From contig CBDCQQ010000005.1 of assembly GCA_965220665.1 (NCBI GenBank), positions 1,116,001 to 1,180,000 on the forward strand: 64,000 bases of DNA. The letters are read 5' to 3'. This document shows positions 9,533 to 18,900 of the stretch, piece after piece; positions within the stretch are counted from its first letter, which is position 1; every line of letters starts with the position of its first letter. The stretch is from JAJDZL01 sp965220665. GTDB lineage: Bacteria; Pseudomonadota; Gammaproteobacteria; Arenicellales; JAJDZL01. The notes beneath the pieces were generated by a model, which searched no databases, was not told the DNA's origin, and worked only from the letters and a program-made list of their open reading frames with translations. The position numbers and the translations under genes are program-made.

Positions 9533-10625
9533 CTAGCACCGGTGCTTCTTCTTTAAGACTTGTTCGCACGGCTTTGAAAATGTAGTCCTGCAGCAGATCA
9601 AAATCAAATTCAACCAGTGCCGCGTTCTCGTGAGCTTTTTGTAGAGACTGCGGATAAAATGGAACTGGGAACCCATTGATTGCATCGTAAAGCAATGAAC
9701 CCAAAATTGTTGGTGTTTCTCCTACTTGTGGCCCAAAAATGTCGATCGGCCAAACAGGGTCTCGCGGATTACGCCCGAATTTGACAAGGTGCAGTTTGCC
9801 TCCGACATACCAATCGATACCGCCGCTAGGCCCAAAAATATCGTCACCACGCTGATATCTGGAAATAAAAGTATATTCTTCCACTTCTTTTGGGACCTCT
9901 ACATAAGCGGGATATTGCGTATGCAACACCGACTCCAGTGCCATCGCCAAACGATATCGGTCAAGCAGTTTACTGTTTTTGGCAACGCCAACCAAGTAGA
10001 GTCGTCGCCGGCTTTTTTCCAATTGTTTCTGAATCCGAAACTGAATCCCATTAAGAAGCTTCCGAAATAGATTTTCTTCGAAAATCCTACTGCGCAACAG
10101 CCCGTCAAATACTATCAATGTATCGGTTGCAAAGTCCTTATTGAAAATTGAAAACAGTATCGCCCATTCGACAAGTTCCCGATAGACTTTTACCAAGTTT
10201 ATGGATGCCGGCTTGTTTCTGGTAACCGTGCGTGTCGCAAAAGGAGTCAGATCTGCCAGTGTTTTGATCTCTAAAAATTCCATCATCTCGCCCAGAGGTG
10301 ATTTCGGGAAACCGTCGTCTCGAAAATGTCTGGCATTCAGTTTTTCAATCGGTGTGGTTGGAGATATGGCTTCAAAGCAGTACTCGTTATTGCTGCTATC
10401 GACAACTCTGACCAGTTGAATCAGATAGGGATCGAATCGAATTTGATTATTTCCCCCATCGGTACCAACGATTGACATTGATGTGGCTGTACGAGGTTGA
10501 ATTTGCCGGGTTAAATTGCGTAGAGGCTTAATTTCTTCTCGTAGTTGATCAAGGACATTTGTATCGGAGGCGATACAGTCCTCTATAGCCTTGCGTACTT
10601 GTGCTTGGGTAGCTGGATCAAGCAT
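9483..10625 (-). CDS. NurA-domain nuclease
   Basis: A 380-residue NurA-family nuclease, the partner of HerA. In archaea the pair resects DNA ends, and bacterial HerA-NurA pairs occur in defence loci. Seen here are the N-terminal metal-binding VGTDGG near residue 54, a second acidic site IVFDGLLRS near residue 170, and the C-terminal GFPVPFYPQSLQKAHENA typical of the fold. It is first in a two-gene operon with the herA-like gene. About 800 bp of non-coding DNA upstream should carry the promoter. Its convergent placement against the MmeI-like gene makes a candidate defence module; that functional link is inference. Confidence 0.8.
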   Translation of the reverse strand: MLDPATQAQVRKAIEDCIASDTNVLDQLREEIKPLRNLTRQIQPRTATSMSIVGTDGGNNQIRFDPYLIQLVRVVDSSNNEYCFEAISPTTPIEKLNARHFRDDGFPKSPLGEMMEFLEIKTLADLTPFATRTVTRNKPASINLVKVYRELVEWAILFSIFNKDFATDTLIVFDGLLRSRIFEENLFRKLLNGIQFRIQKQLEKSRRRLYLVGVAKNSKLLDRYRLAMALESVLHTQYPAYVEVPKEVEEYTFISRYQRGDDIFGPSGGIDWYVGGKLHLVKFGRNPRDPVWPIDIFGPQVGETPTILGSLLYDAINGFPVPFYPQSLQKAHENAALVEFDFDLLQDYIFKAVRTSLKEEAPVLDVFQLQDTNPAFLRYS

Positions 10626-11466
10626 AATTTTTCTCGATTTGGGACTTTCTGGAACCTGATATTCGACTAGTAATCTGATAGTTTGGTTTACCTAGGGTGA
10701 ACTTATGCGTCCACTACACTGTCTAGAAACAAAATTCTATCTAATTGAAAATGTTGAATAATCAGATTTTTGTTTTTTGCGTGATGGCGTCTCCGCTGAG
10801 CGGAGTTGAGGGCTTACAACAAATTTGTCTTTAGCAAATGTCGTATTATCTGACGTGCCTTGGGGTTTGTTCGGAATGATTTGGAAGCGATTTTGATTTC
10901 GAGATAGATTCGGCATTATACGGATTAGTTGCAAGAAAACAAGTAATTAACGACAATCCACACAATCCCTTCTGTCTATCTGTAATATCCCGAAACCGAA
11001 ACTATTTTTGAAGTCGACGACGTTCAGCAGTCAACAAATAAACAAAATCTGTGTACTTCGGAGACTATTCTGTATCCAAAGTGAATCTGCTACGAATTCG
11101 CAAGCATTTTAGGAAATAATTTCTGCAAGTAAATATTCACTGAGAAAAATCAAGATTAACGATCAAGTGGCGCGGCACAGCCATACAAATCTTTTGTCTG
11201 AAAAACTCATTTGATCGAGCGTGTTTTCGATCAAGGTACAAAACCGTCTTAAATTTGTATCTCTTCCTTCGGCAATTTCCCAAAACCACACTCTCAAAAG
11301 AAGCCAGCGTTAACGTACAGTTTACACGGCACAGCAACCAATCCACTTGATGGAATCTAGCGACTTCGGCCGAACTCAGATTTTCCTCTGTAAGAAGTGG
11401 TACGCTAGCCAAAGGTCGTACAATTGACACCTTAAATTGATCAACATCAGTACTTATCCAGGTGAC
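10626..11466. other. Long non-coding interval between nurA and the MFS gene
   Basis: About 840 bp with no credible gene. It holds a perfect hairpin (CTCCGC-TGA-GCGGAG, 10791-10805) and dispersed repeat copy B. The hairpin has no T-run on either side, so it is not a normal terminator. Promoters for both flanking divergent transcripts are presumably here. Confidence 0.5.
11150..11230. repeat. Dispersed repeat copy B
   Basis: Shares with 2345-2440 the block ATTAAC-AT-AAGTGGCGC, then ACAGCCAT, ATCTT, TCTG and TTGATCG or TTCGATTCG. On the minus strand both copies can be read as the end of a similar peptide (…SDKRFVWLCRAT-stop here, SSDRRCTWLYCAT-stop in copy A). They may therefore be relics of one decayed coding element. 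Confidence 0.5.
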
Positions 11467-12666
11467 ATGAAAGGTCGGCGGATTCACTTCCTCTTTCTCA
11501 ATATCGGACATTTTCTGGACCATCTTTTTGTCTTGATATTTGCGACTGCTGCTGCGCTGACACTGGTCAAGGAATGGGGCCTTTCATACGGAGAGTTGAT
11601 TCCCTACGCTACACCAGGATTTGTTGCTTTTGGTATCTGCGCTATTCCCGCCGGTTGGTTGGCGGATAAGTGGAGCCGGGAAGGCATGATCGTGATTTTT
11701 TTTCTTGGGATTGGAGCAGCCTCCATCCTTGCCGGATTCGCCGAAACCCCCCTTGAAATGGCAGTGTATCTCACGCTGGTTGGAGTATTTGCTGCGATTT
11801 ATCATCCCGTCGGCCTTGCATTAGTTGTTCATGACAGACAAAGAACTGGAGTTCCCTTGGCCATCAATGGAATATTTGGCAATATGGGGGTGGCATCAGC
11901 AGCCTTGTTTACTGGATTCTTGATTGACGTTTCAGGTTGGCGTCAAGCCTTTTTTGTTCCAGGAATATTCTCCATTCTCATCGGTATCGGCTACTTTGGA
12001 TTTCTCCGTTTCTACCTAAGAGACCATCAAACTCACAGCGCAAAGAAACAGCAGGCATCTTTAACTCCCAGCCATACGCGCAATATTTTAATCAGGGCAT
12101 TTGCCATTGTGCTCATAACCACTGGCATTGGCGGTATCGTGTTCCAAAGCACTACATTCGCGTTACCGAAGGTTTTTGATGAACGTTTGGGCGATATAGC
12201 GCAAAGTGCCACCGCAGTAGGCAGTTATGCGTTTGTGGTTTTCACCGTTGCAGCCTTCGCTCAACTACTGGTAGGCTGGTTGGTGGACCGCTATCCGGTT
12301 AAACGCGTATTTGCAATCGTTGCCTTAGTTCAAGCCGTATTTTTACTGGCCATGAGCCAATTGACCGGAATAGCAGCACTGCTGGTTTCGCTGGCGTTTA
12401 TGCTGGCAGTTTTTGGTCAGATACCGATCAACGATGTTCTGGTCGGTCGAATCGCTAGGAGCGAATGGCGGGCGAGGGCATATGCACTGCGCTACATTGT
12501 GACATTTTCAGTCATGGCCTCAACGGTTCCATTGATTGGCTGGGTACATGGCCTTTGGGGTTTTGAAACCCTGTTTCTAATGCTGTCTGTGGCAGCTGTA
12601 GCGATATTTGTTGCAGTTCTGTTCATTCCAACCAAACTGGCGGCGGCTACTGTAGCCCAGGCATAG
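11467..12666 (+). CDS. Major facilitator superfamily transporter
   Basis: Inner-membrane secondary transporter with about 12 hydrophobic segments across 399 residues. PAGWLADKWSREGMI after the second segment is the MFS loop 2-3 signature. I favour the ATG at 11467, where AGGTG lies just upstream, over the start at 11437. It converges on the ectoine-degradation genes with an 85-bp gap. The substrate cannot be read from sequence. Its position suggests uptake of a small organic solute, but that is inference. Confidence 0.85.
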   Translation: MKGRRIHFLFLNIGHFLDHLFVLIFATAAALTLVKEWGLSYGELIPYATPGFVAFGICAIPAGWLADKWSREGMIVIFFLGIGAASILAGFAETPLEMAVYLTLVGVFAAIYHPVGLALVVHDRQRTGVPLAINGIFGNMGVASAALFTGFLIDVSGWRQAFFVPGIFSILIGIGYFGFLRFYLRDHQTHSAKKQQASLTPSHTRNILIRAFAIVLITTGIGGIVFQSTTFALPKVFDERLGDIAQSATAVGSYAFVVFTVAAFAQLLVGWLVDRYPVKRVFAIVALVQAVFLLAMSQLTGIAALLVSLAFMLAVFGQIPINDVLVGRIARSEWRARAYALRYIVTFSVMASTVPLIGWVHGLWGFETLFLMLSVAAVAIFVAVLFIPTKLAAATVAQA

Positions 12667-12751
12667 TAGAGGAAGCCAGTTTGCCCAAATTTCGATTCGC
12701 GGTTCGACTCGGTGCCGATAAATTACTCTGCGAACTTCTCCAAGAGTTCCT

Positions 12752-13741
12752 TTAGACAACAATTGCGAGCACCGCCATGCAGTCGCCTGGTTTAACCAGC
12801 CCTGGAAAGTGCCGTCCGGCCAAAATGCCTTCGCGCTGAGCGCGATAAGTAATCGGTTCAACTCCGGTACGGTCTAGTGGCCAAACCCGGGCTACAACAT
12901 CATTTCGTTTGATCTTAGCACCTAGGTCGACAACTGGTTCCAACAGTCCTTCATGTTCGCTAATGACAAAACAGTCTCCTTCCGGCATGTCAAGATTAAC
13001 TGTGGGTTCAATCTCCATCTCACCATCTAGAATGCCACCGTGGATCAGAACATTTCTCACACCTTTTTTCGCCAGCCTGACAGTCGATTCGCGCGTTGTG
13101 CCCCCACCGCCCAGCTCTGTTGAAACAAACACTTTACCCTGCTCTTCAACGACGGTGTCGTACATTCCAGTATTGTCGATTTCCAAAAGAATCGTTGAGT
13201 GTGGCGCATTAAACGCCTCCATAGCCGCCACGCAGGCTGCCTGCTGTTCCTTGTCTTCCAGGACATGAGCAGCCGCCAACGGTAAAAACTCAAGCGTTTT
13301 TCCACCTGAATGAATGTCGACAATGATGTCGGCTTGAGGAACCAGCGTTCGCATGAAGTAATCCGCTATCTTTTCTGTGACGGTACCTCTCGGGTTGCCT
13401 GGGAACACCCGGTTCAGATTACCGTTGTCTATTGGTGAGTTCCGAGTGCCGGCCCGAAAAGCCGGATAATTGAATGCCGGCACAATGATAACTCTGCCAT
13501 GAATTTCTGCCGCATTCAGACGCAGGGCCAGGTCCTGAAGTGCCACTGGACCTTCGTATTCGTCACCGTGATTGGCGCCTGTCAGAAGAGCCGTTGGCCC
13601 GGGTCCATTCTGAATGACACTGATGGGTATCATGATTGAGCCCCAGGCTGAATCATTTCGACTGTACGGCAAGCTCAGAAAGCCGTGATGAGAACCATTT
13701 TCATCCAAAGGGATCGTCGGGGAAATCGGGTTTTTAGTCAT
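12752..13741 (-). CDS. doeB: N-alpha-acetyl-L-2,4-diaminobutyrate deacetylase (ectoine catabolism)
   Basis: Zinc-dependent deacylase of the succinylglutamate desuccinylase/aspartoacylase family. It removes the acetyl group from the product of ectoine hydrolase to give L-2,4-diaminobutyrate. Zinc-ligand motifs GANHGDEYEG (about residues 54-63) and DIHSGG are visible, plus the RNSPIDNGNLNRVFPG substrate loop. The C-terminal third forms the usual beta barrel. It begins 9 bp after doeA and is the last gene of the leftward cluster. The doeA neighbour makes this assignment stronger than family membership alone. Confidence 0.9.
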   Translation of the reverse strand: MTKNPISPTIPLDENGSHHGFLSLPYSRNDSAWGSIMIPISVIQNGPGPTALLTGANHGDEYEGPVALQDLALRLNAAEIHGRVIIVPAFNYPAFRAGTRNSPIDNGNLNRVFPGNPRGTVTEKIADYFMRTLVPQADIIVDIHSGGKTLEFLPLAAAHVLEDKEQQAACVAAMEAFNAPHSTILLEIDNTGMYDTVVEEQGKVFVSTELGGGGTTRESTVRLAKKGVRNVLIHGGILDGEMEIEPTVNLDMPEGDCFVISEHEGLLEPVVDLGAKIKRNDVVARVWPLDRTGVEPITYRAQREGILAGRHFPGLVKPGDCMAVLAIVV

Positions 13742-13750
13742 GTTTTTTCC

Positions 13751-14947
13751 TCACTCAACAACAATCAAATCTCGCTCAACATCGCACAGCCTTTCTCCGC
13801 CCGATTCTGTCACAACGAAAGATTCGGACACTGCACAACCCAAGTCATCTAGCCATACCCCGGATTGGAAGTGAAAGCACATACCAACTTCAAGGACTGT
13901 CTGATCGCCCGGTCTCATACTGCAGGTTCGTTCACCCCAATCGGGCGGATATCCCACGCCAACGGGATAAGCCACGCGACTCTCTTTTACGATGCCGTTT
14001 CGATTGAGGACTGCTTGCCAACCGGCCTCAACCATTTCGCAGGTGTTTCCAGGTCTGGCTAAATTCAATCCGACATCAACGCCTTCAACAATTACCTTGG
14101 CGAGATTACGGATCTTGTCTGGTGCTTTTCCCATATAGAGTGTGCGGGTCAGCGGCGTATGATAACGACGCCTGACCCCTCCAAGTTCCAGCATTACGAG
14201 TACATCTGATGGTATGGGTAGATCTGACCATGTCAGATGAGGCGTACTGGTACTCTCACCGACTTGAATTAAAGGACAAATGGAAGTGTAGTCGCCACCG
14301 TACCCTTCGGTTCCTGCAATTTGAGCGCGATAGACCTCCGCAATCACTTCATTTTGCGGTACGCCAGCCTGAATTTTGGAGATGACCGCATTCATTGTTG
14401 CAGTGCAAATTTTGCCAGCCTGGCGCATGACACTGACTTCTTCCTCAGACTTTACAAGACGCGCCCAGTTGACAAGATCACCATTATTGGAAAATTCAGC
14501 GTCTGACAGTCCGTTTACCAATGTCGCGTGACAACGCGCAGTATAGTAATGCGCATCCATTTCAACACCAATTCGAGAGCTGCCCCAACCTTTCTGATGA
14601 ATCATGTCTACGAGCTCATCATAAGGATGGTCAATGGGATGCATCACTCTTTTCTCGGCATATGCCAGGATATTGTCTGGCGGGAGGTCTGTCGTTACAT
14701 GAGCTGCTTTGGCATCCTGAGCGCGGCCAAACCAGATCGGCCACTCCTCATCCAAATGGACAACCACGCATTGTGGTACATAGAAGGACCAACCATCATA
14801 GCCTGTGAGCCAGCACATGTTGCTGGGGTCCTGGCAGATAATCAGGTCGAATCCTGCACGATTCATACGATGCTTCACATCGTTAACGCGCAGTGCATAC
14901 TCTTCAACTGAAAATAGCTTTTCAAACAAAGAATTGGAGTTACTCAT
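13751..14947 (-). CDS. doeA: Ectoine hydrolase
   Basis: M24 pita-bread family hydrolase that opens the ectoine ring to N-acetyl-diaminobutyrate. The 398 residues contain NMCWLTGYDGWSFYVPQ, the YTSICPLIQVGESTSTPHLTWSD region and a late VLEVGMCFHFQSGVW. The family is shared with creatinase, encoded elsewhere in this window, and Xaa-Pro peptidases. Assignment to ectoine hydrolase follows from the overall match and from doeB, eutC and eutB next door. Only 3 bp separate it from eutC. Confidence 0.9.
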   Translation of the reverse strand: MSNSNSLFEKLFSVEEYALRVNDVKHRMNRAGFDLIICQDPSNMCWLTGYDGWSFYVPQCVVVHLDEEWPIWFGRAQDAKAAHVTTDLPPDNILAYAEKRVMHPIDHPYDELVDMIHQKGWGSSRIGVEMDAHYYTARCHATLVNGLSDAEFSNNGDLVNWARLVKSEEEVSVMRQAGKICTATMNAVISKIQAGVPQNEVIAEVYRAQIAGTEGYGGDYTSICPLIQVGESTSTPHLTWSDLPIPSDVLVMLELGGVRRRYHTPLTRTLYMGKAPDKIRNLAKVIVEGVDVGLNLARPGNTCEMVEAGWQAVLNRNGIVKESRVAYPVGVGYPPDWGERTCSMRPGDQTVLEVGMCFHFQSGVWLDDLGCAVSESFVVTESGGERLCDVERDLIVVE

Positions 14948-14950
14948 GCT

Positions 14951-15943
14951 TTATGCCTCGACAATCAGTCCTGTTGATGTGGTGTCCGCACGCTGCCGCG
15001 CCAATGTTGCGATTGCAGTATCCTGAACACCGGTTCCCGTAAGGTCGCAAATCGTTATCTCGTCTGCAGATTGTCGGCCGGAAGATTTTCCGGCAACAAT
15101 ATCACCTAGCTCAACGATCTCGGCGTCCTTAGACACTTCTCCTGCCGCAATTGCATGATGGAGCTCGCCTAGAATTTCCGTCTGAGATCGTCGGTCTGCA
15201 ACGTAAAGTGAGGCAAATGACAGGCATGCGGGTTCCAGTTCGTTTTTATGATGCTGATCAGAACCCATTGCAGTGATGTGTTGACCCGGCTTTAGCCAGT
15301 CGCGTTTGACTAAGGGTGTTGCAGAAGGTGTAGTTGTCAATATAACGTCAGCCGAATTAACGGCAGATTCTGGGTCATCGCTGCCTTCCACTGGAATTCC
15401 AAGTTTGCTGCTTAACTCTGCTGCGGCCTGTTTTGCCTTTGATGAGTCTCTGGCCCAAATGACCGCCGATTGAATGGGTCGTACCAAGCACAAGGCTTCC
15501 AGTTGCAGCCTCGACTGCTGACCAGAACCAATAACACAGGCACTGCGAGCGTCTTCTCTCGCCAGGTATCTCGCAGCGACAGCGCCGGCAGCTGCTGTCC
15601 GAACATCCGTCAGGAAGCCATTGTCCAGCAGAACCGCTTCAATCATACCTGTTTTGACTGAAAACAGCACCATCAGTCCAGAAGTGCTTGGCAGTCCAAG
15701 TTTAGGGTTGTCGAAAAAGCCGGGAGACATCTTAATTGCAAAGCACTCAATGCCGGGCACATATGCAGTCTTGACATCAACTTCGCCATTCGATTCTTCT
15801 ATTGCCATCGACATGATGGGTGGCATAACTACTTTTCCGCTTGAGAGTGCGGCAAATGCGGACTCAATACAATCTACTGTATCCAGATCCAATTGGACGA
15901 TGTTACGTAGTTCCTGTTCTGTCAGAAGTTTTAGAGTTGGCAT
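14951..15943 (-). CDS. eutC: Ectoine utilization protein EutC (ornithine cyclodeaminase family)
   Basis: NAD(P)-binding protein of the ornithine cyclodeaminase/mu-crystallin family. With EutB it is thought to convert hydroxyectoine into a form that enters ectoine degradation. The Rossmann motif VIGSGQQSRLQLEAL is near residue 130 and family blocks KMSPGFFDN and LTDVRTAAAGAVAARYL are present. I use the ATG at 15943; a TTG two codons upstream is in frame. Unlike usual eut operons, the gene upstream is not eutB but the giant helicase, whose stop lies about 40 bp away. Confidence 0.88.
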   Translation of the reverse strand: MPTLKLLTEQELRNIVQLDLDTVDCIESAFAALSSGKVVMPPIMSMAIEESNGEVDVKTAYVPGIECFAIKMSPGFFDNPKLGLPSTSGLMVLFSVKTGMIEAVLLDNGFLTDVRTAAAGAVAARYLAREDARSACVIGSGQQSRLQLEALCLVRPIQSAVIWARDSSKAKQAAAELSSKLGIPVEGSDDPESAVNSADVILTTTPSATPLVKRDWLKPGQHITAMGSDQHHKNELEPACLSFASLYVADRRSQTEILGELHHAIAAGEVSKDAEIVELGDIVAGKSSGRQSADEITICDLTGTGVQDTAIATLARQRADTTSTGLIVEA

Positions 15944-15986
15944 TTTCAAACTGTTGGAAATTGAGGTTAAAGAGGATTAATTCTGC

Positions 15987-18900
15987 TCATCTGTCTGGTT
16001 CAAATACGAGCGTTGGCACGACCACTTCCCATTCATCACACTTAGGACGTGGGTGATTTTTATTATTGGAAAATTTACGACTCCAAATTACCACCGCAAA
16101 CACCTCTGCAGTACGACACCTCATTCCAGATGGAGCTTTAAAAGATTTAGCCAATCTACCTACAGGACAACCTGAAGAACTTAACAACAACCAACTTTCG
16201 TTTTCTTCAATTTTTACTTTTAGTGGGTCGCCAACTGACAATCTGCTTATCGCTTTATGTATCGGATTTCGGCAGTGATACCTTCCAGCATAGCCAATAT
16301 CAATATTCTGCAGATCAGGCTGGACAAATTGATACTCAACTTCTGTTGAATACGGCGGTAATTTGGCGGTCTCCTGCTGAATGGCTGCTCTATGGCTTCG
16401 CAATTCGCTCTGAAATCCTTGTGAATTGTGGATTTTACTAAGCATTAGTGTTTGCCGAGCGCGCGTCATGGCCACATAGTACAACCGACGTTCTGCATCA
16501 GGATCTTCGTTGTACTTGGTACGGCCCCAGCCACCATCCAAGACAGCAACATGATCAAACTCCAATCCTTTGGCACGATGAGCGGTAAGTAAAAGGAGTC
16601 CGCGTTGGCGACGCCGAATTTCCTGGCCCCATTCTGCCAGCCATTCAATGACAGATTCAACCGTTGTTTCGCTGCCGCCTGTTTCCTCCAAGAATTCGTC
16701 AATTGCCTGACGGATCAGATCGTACCATTGATCGGAAGGGCAAGATTCTTCTAACCATTCGTTCAAGGCCTTTCCATCCACAATTCCTGGTTTCTTCCCA
16801 CGTAGCCATTTGAGCAGCGTTTGAGATTCTCGCAAACGTAAAAATCTTGGCATTTCCTCTTGAACCATTTGTACAGGAATGTTGCGGAATTCGCAAAGTG
16901 CGCGCACAGGAGCCAGAAATTTCCACTCACGCGCGATGACCGCACATCGTGACCAACTCCAATCCTGAGCGAGTTCTTGTAGTCGCAGAAACTCAGTTAT
17001 GACGGCCTGCGCCTGAGTAATTACATCACCACCTGCTGGTAGAATTTGTACCCGCCCGAGTGAAACCGAGTCCAGCGATTCCCATTGTCCACCAGCTGGA
17101 ATTTTCTCGCGGGCCCGGTTAACTCGTATGGGATGTTCATGTTTCATCCGCTCTCCGGCATTTTCAATGATTACGTTGGCTGATTCAATAATATTTCGTG
17201 TGGAACGGTAGTTGTCAGTCAACCAGCTTGGTTGTGCCTTGTAGTCCTGTTCAAAACGTCGAATGTACTCCACCGAAGCGCCTCTGAACGAATAGATGTT
17301 CTGGTCGTCATCTCCAACCGCAAACAGAGATAATTTGCCCATATCTTCTTCCTGCGACCGACCCGCAAGTGCGCAAATCAGTTCATATTGTTCGGGCCCG
17401 ATGTCCTGATACTCATCTACGAGAATCCATTGAAAACCTCTCAATAGACGTTGGCGGCGTTCATCCGCCTCTTCTGGTAACAGACCTTCCCCTCGAAGCA
17501 CCTCGACTGCAGTACGCATCACATTTTTGAACATCTCCTCACTGGGGCGTTCCGATTCCTCTCCAAAGCTGAAACCCGCCAGACGCATAGCAAGTGCGTG
17601 ACAAGTGAGCACTGTTACTCCGAAAGAATCATCTCCGATCAGTTCCACTAGCCGACGGCGGATATCCACAGCAGCGTGACGGTTGTAGGCTAGGGCGATT
17701 ATGCTTCGGGCATTCTCCCTCCTGACACGTATCAAGTACGCGATTCGGTGTACCAGTACACGTGTCTTGCCAGATCCCGGGCCAGCTAGAACTAGTGCAT
17801 TGACGTGCTCCTGATCATCTGAAACAATATTCTGCTGAACACTGTTGTTTAAATTGCCAACTATAGACTGCCACGACTCTGGAGATGTCTGACGTCTGAT
17901 TTCTTCGTCTCGTCCTGGAAGCCAACGTTCAAGAAACGCCTTCTCGTTCATGGAAAAGTAGTCCATTGCCAGGCGCATTGCCTCACTCATCTTTTGAAGA
18001 CCGCGCTCCGCGAATTCCTCCATCACGTGAATTTGCAATACCTGACGTTCGTAATGAAGCGAAAGGGGCTGAAAGTCTGTTTTTGTAAAAGTTCTTCGGT
18101 TGACTTTCTGCAGTCGGATCATCATAGCCGGACGAAACACTACAAGTCCCTTGTTGAGGCGAAGCACTTCCATATCATGCAGCCAGAGTAAAGCTCGATC
18201 CAATAGCTTTTCCGGATTTCTAACCCTGGCCTTTAACATCAAATCTGACTTTATGGCTTTCAAGAGCTTTCCAAGTGTGGTGGCAGCGAGTAAATCTGTG
18301 CCGCGACTGCGTTCAGGCAGGCGATTGAGCAAGTGCTTTAACAAAACTTCAGCTGCTTCGCGTCGAATCTCAGCAGTCTCTTCCAGAACCGGCCATTCAC
18401 GTTGTAATGTGACGTGTACAGTTTCGCTATCGCGCCTGCGTACTGCTATACTTCCCGCAGCGCCATCGTCTTCCTCCCGACCATCGTAGGAAATTCCGCG
18501 GATGATTCGCCACAGTCGTTCGGGAAGGGGTTCCGGTTCACCCTGATGTCTCAAAGTTTGCGCTGCGAATCGCAAATGTAGTTGTGAAGAGTCGCCTTTT
18601 CCTTGATTAGGAGCCTTTTCTCGCATGAGTTCAATCAGTGCTTTCTCCAATTTACACGCCTCCATTAATCGTTTTTCGGAGGAGCGTTCCACGGCATTGT
18701 GAACAAATACGGTAATCTCCGTGTCATTGTTCGCAATACCGTATCGTTCCAATGTGTACAGTGCGCGGCGTAAGTTTTCGGGACTCAGTCCCGAAACTCC
18801 CATCAAAACGTCTGTACTAATTGCTTGATCAGCATCCGCTTGCAGTAATGCTTCTGCGATGCTTAACAACTGTCTGCGATAACTATCTGGAATTTGCGCT

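Noticed and set aside
11137..11523. 128-residue minus-strand open frame upstream of the MFS gene
   Set aside because: It overlaps the MFS start and has no family resemblance. Its end lies in the dispersed repeat, so it is treated as non-coding or relic.
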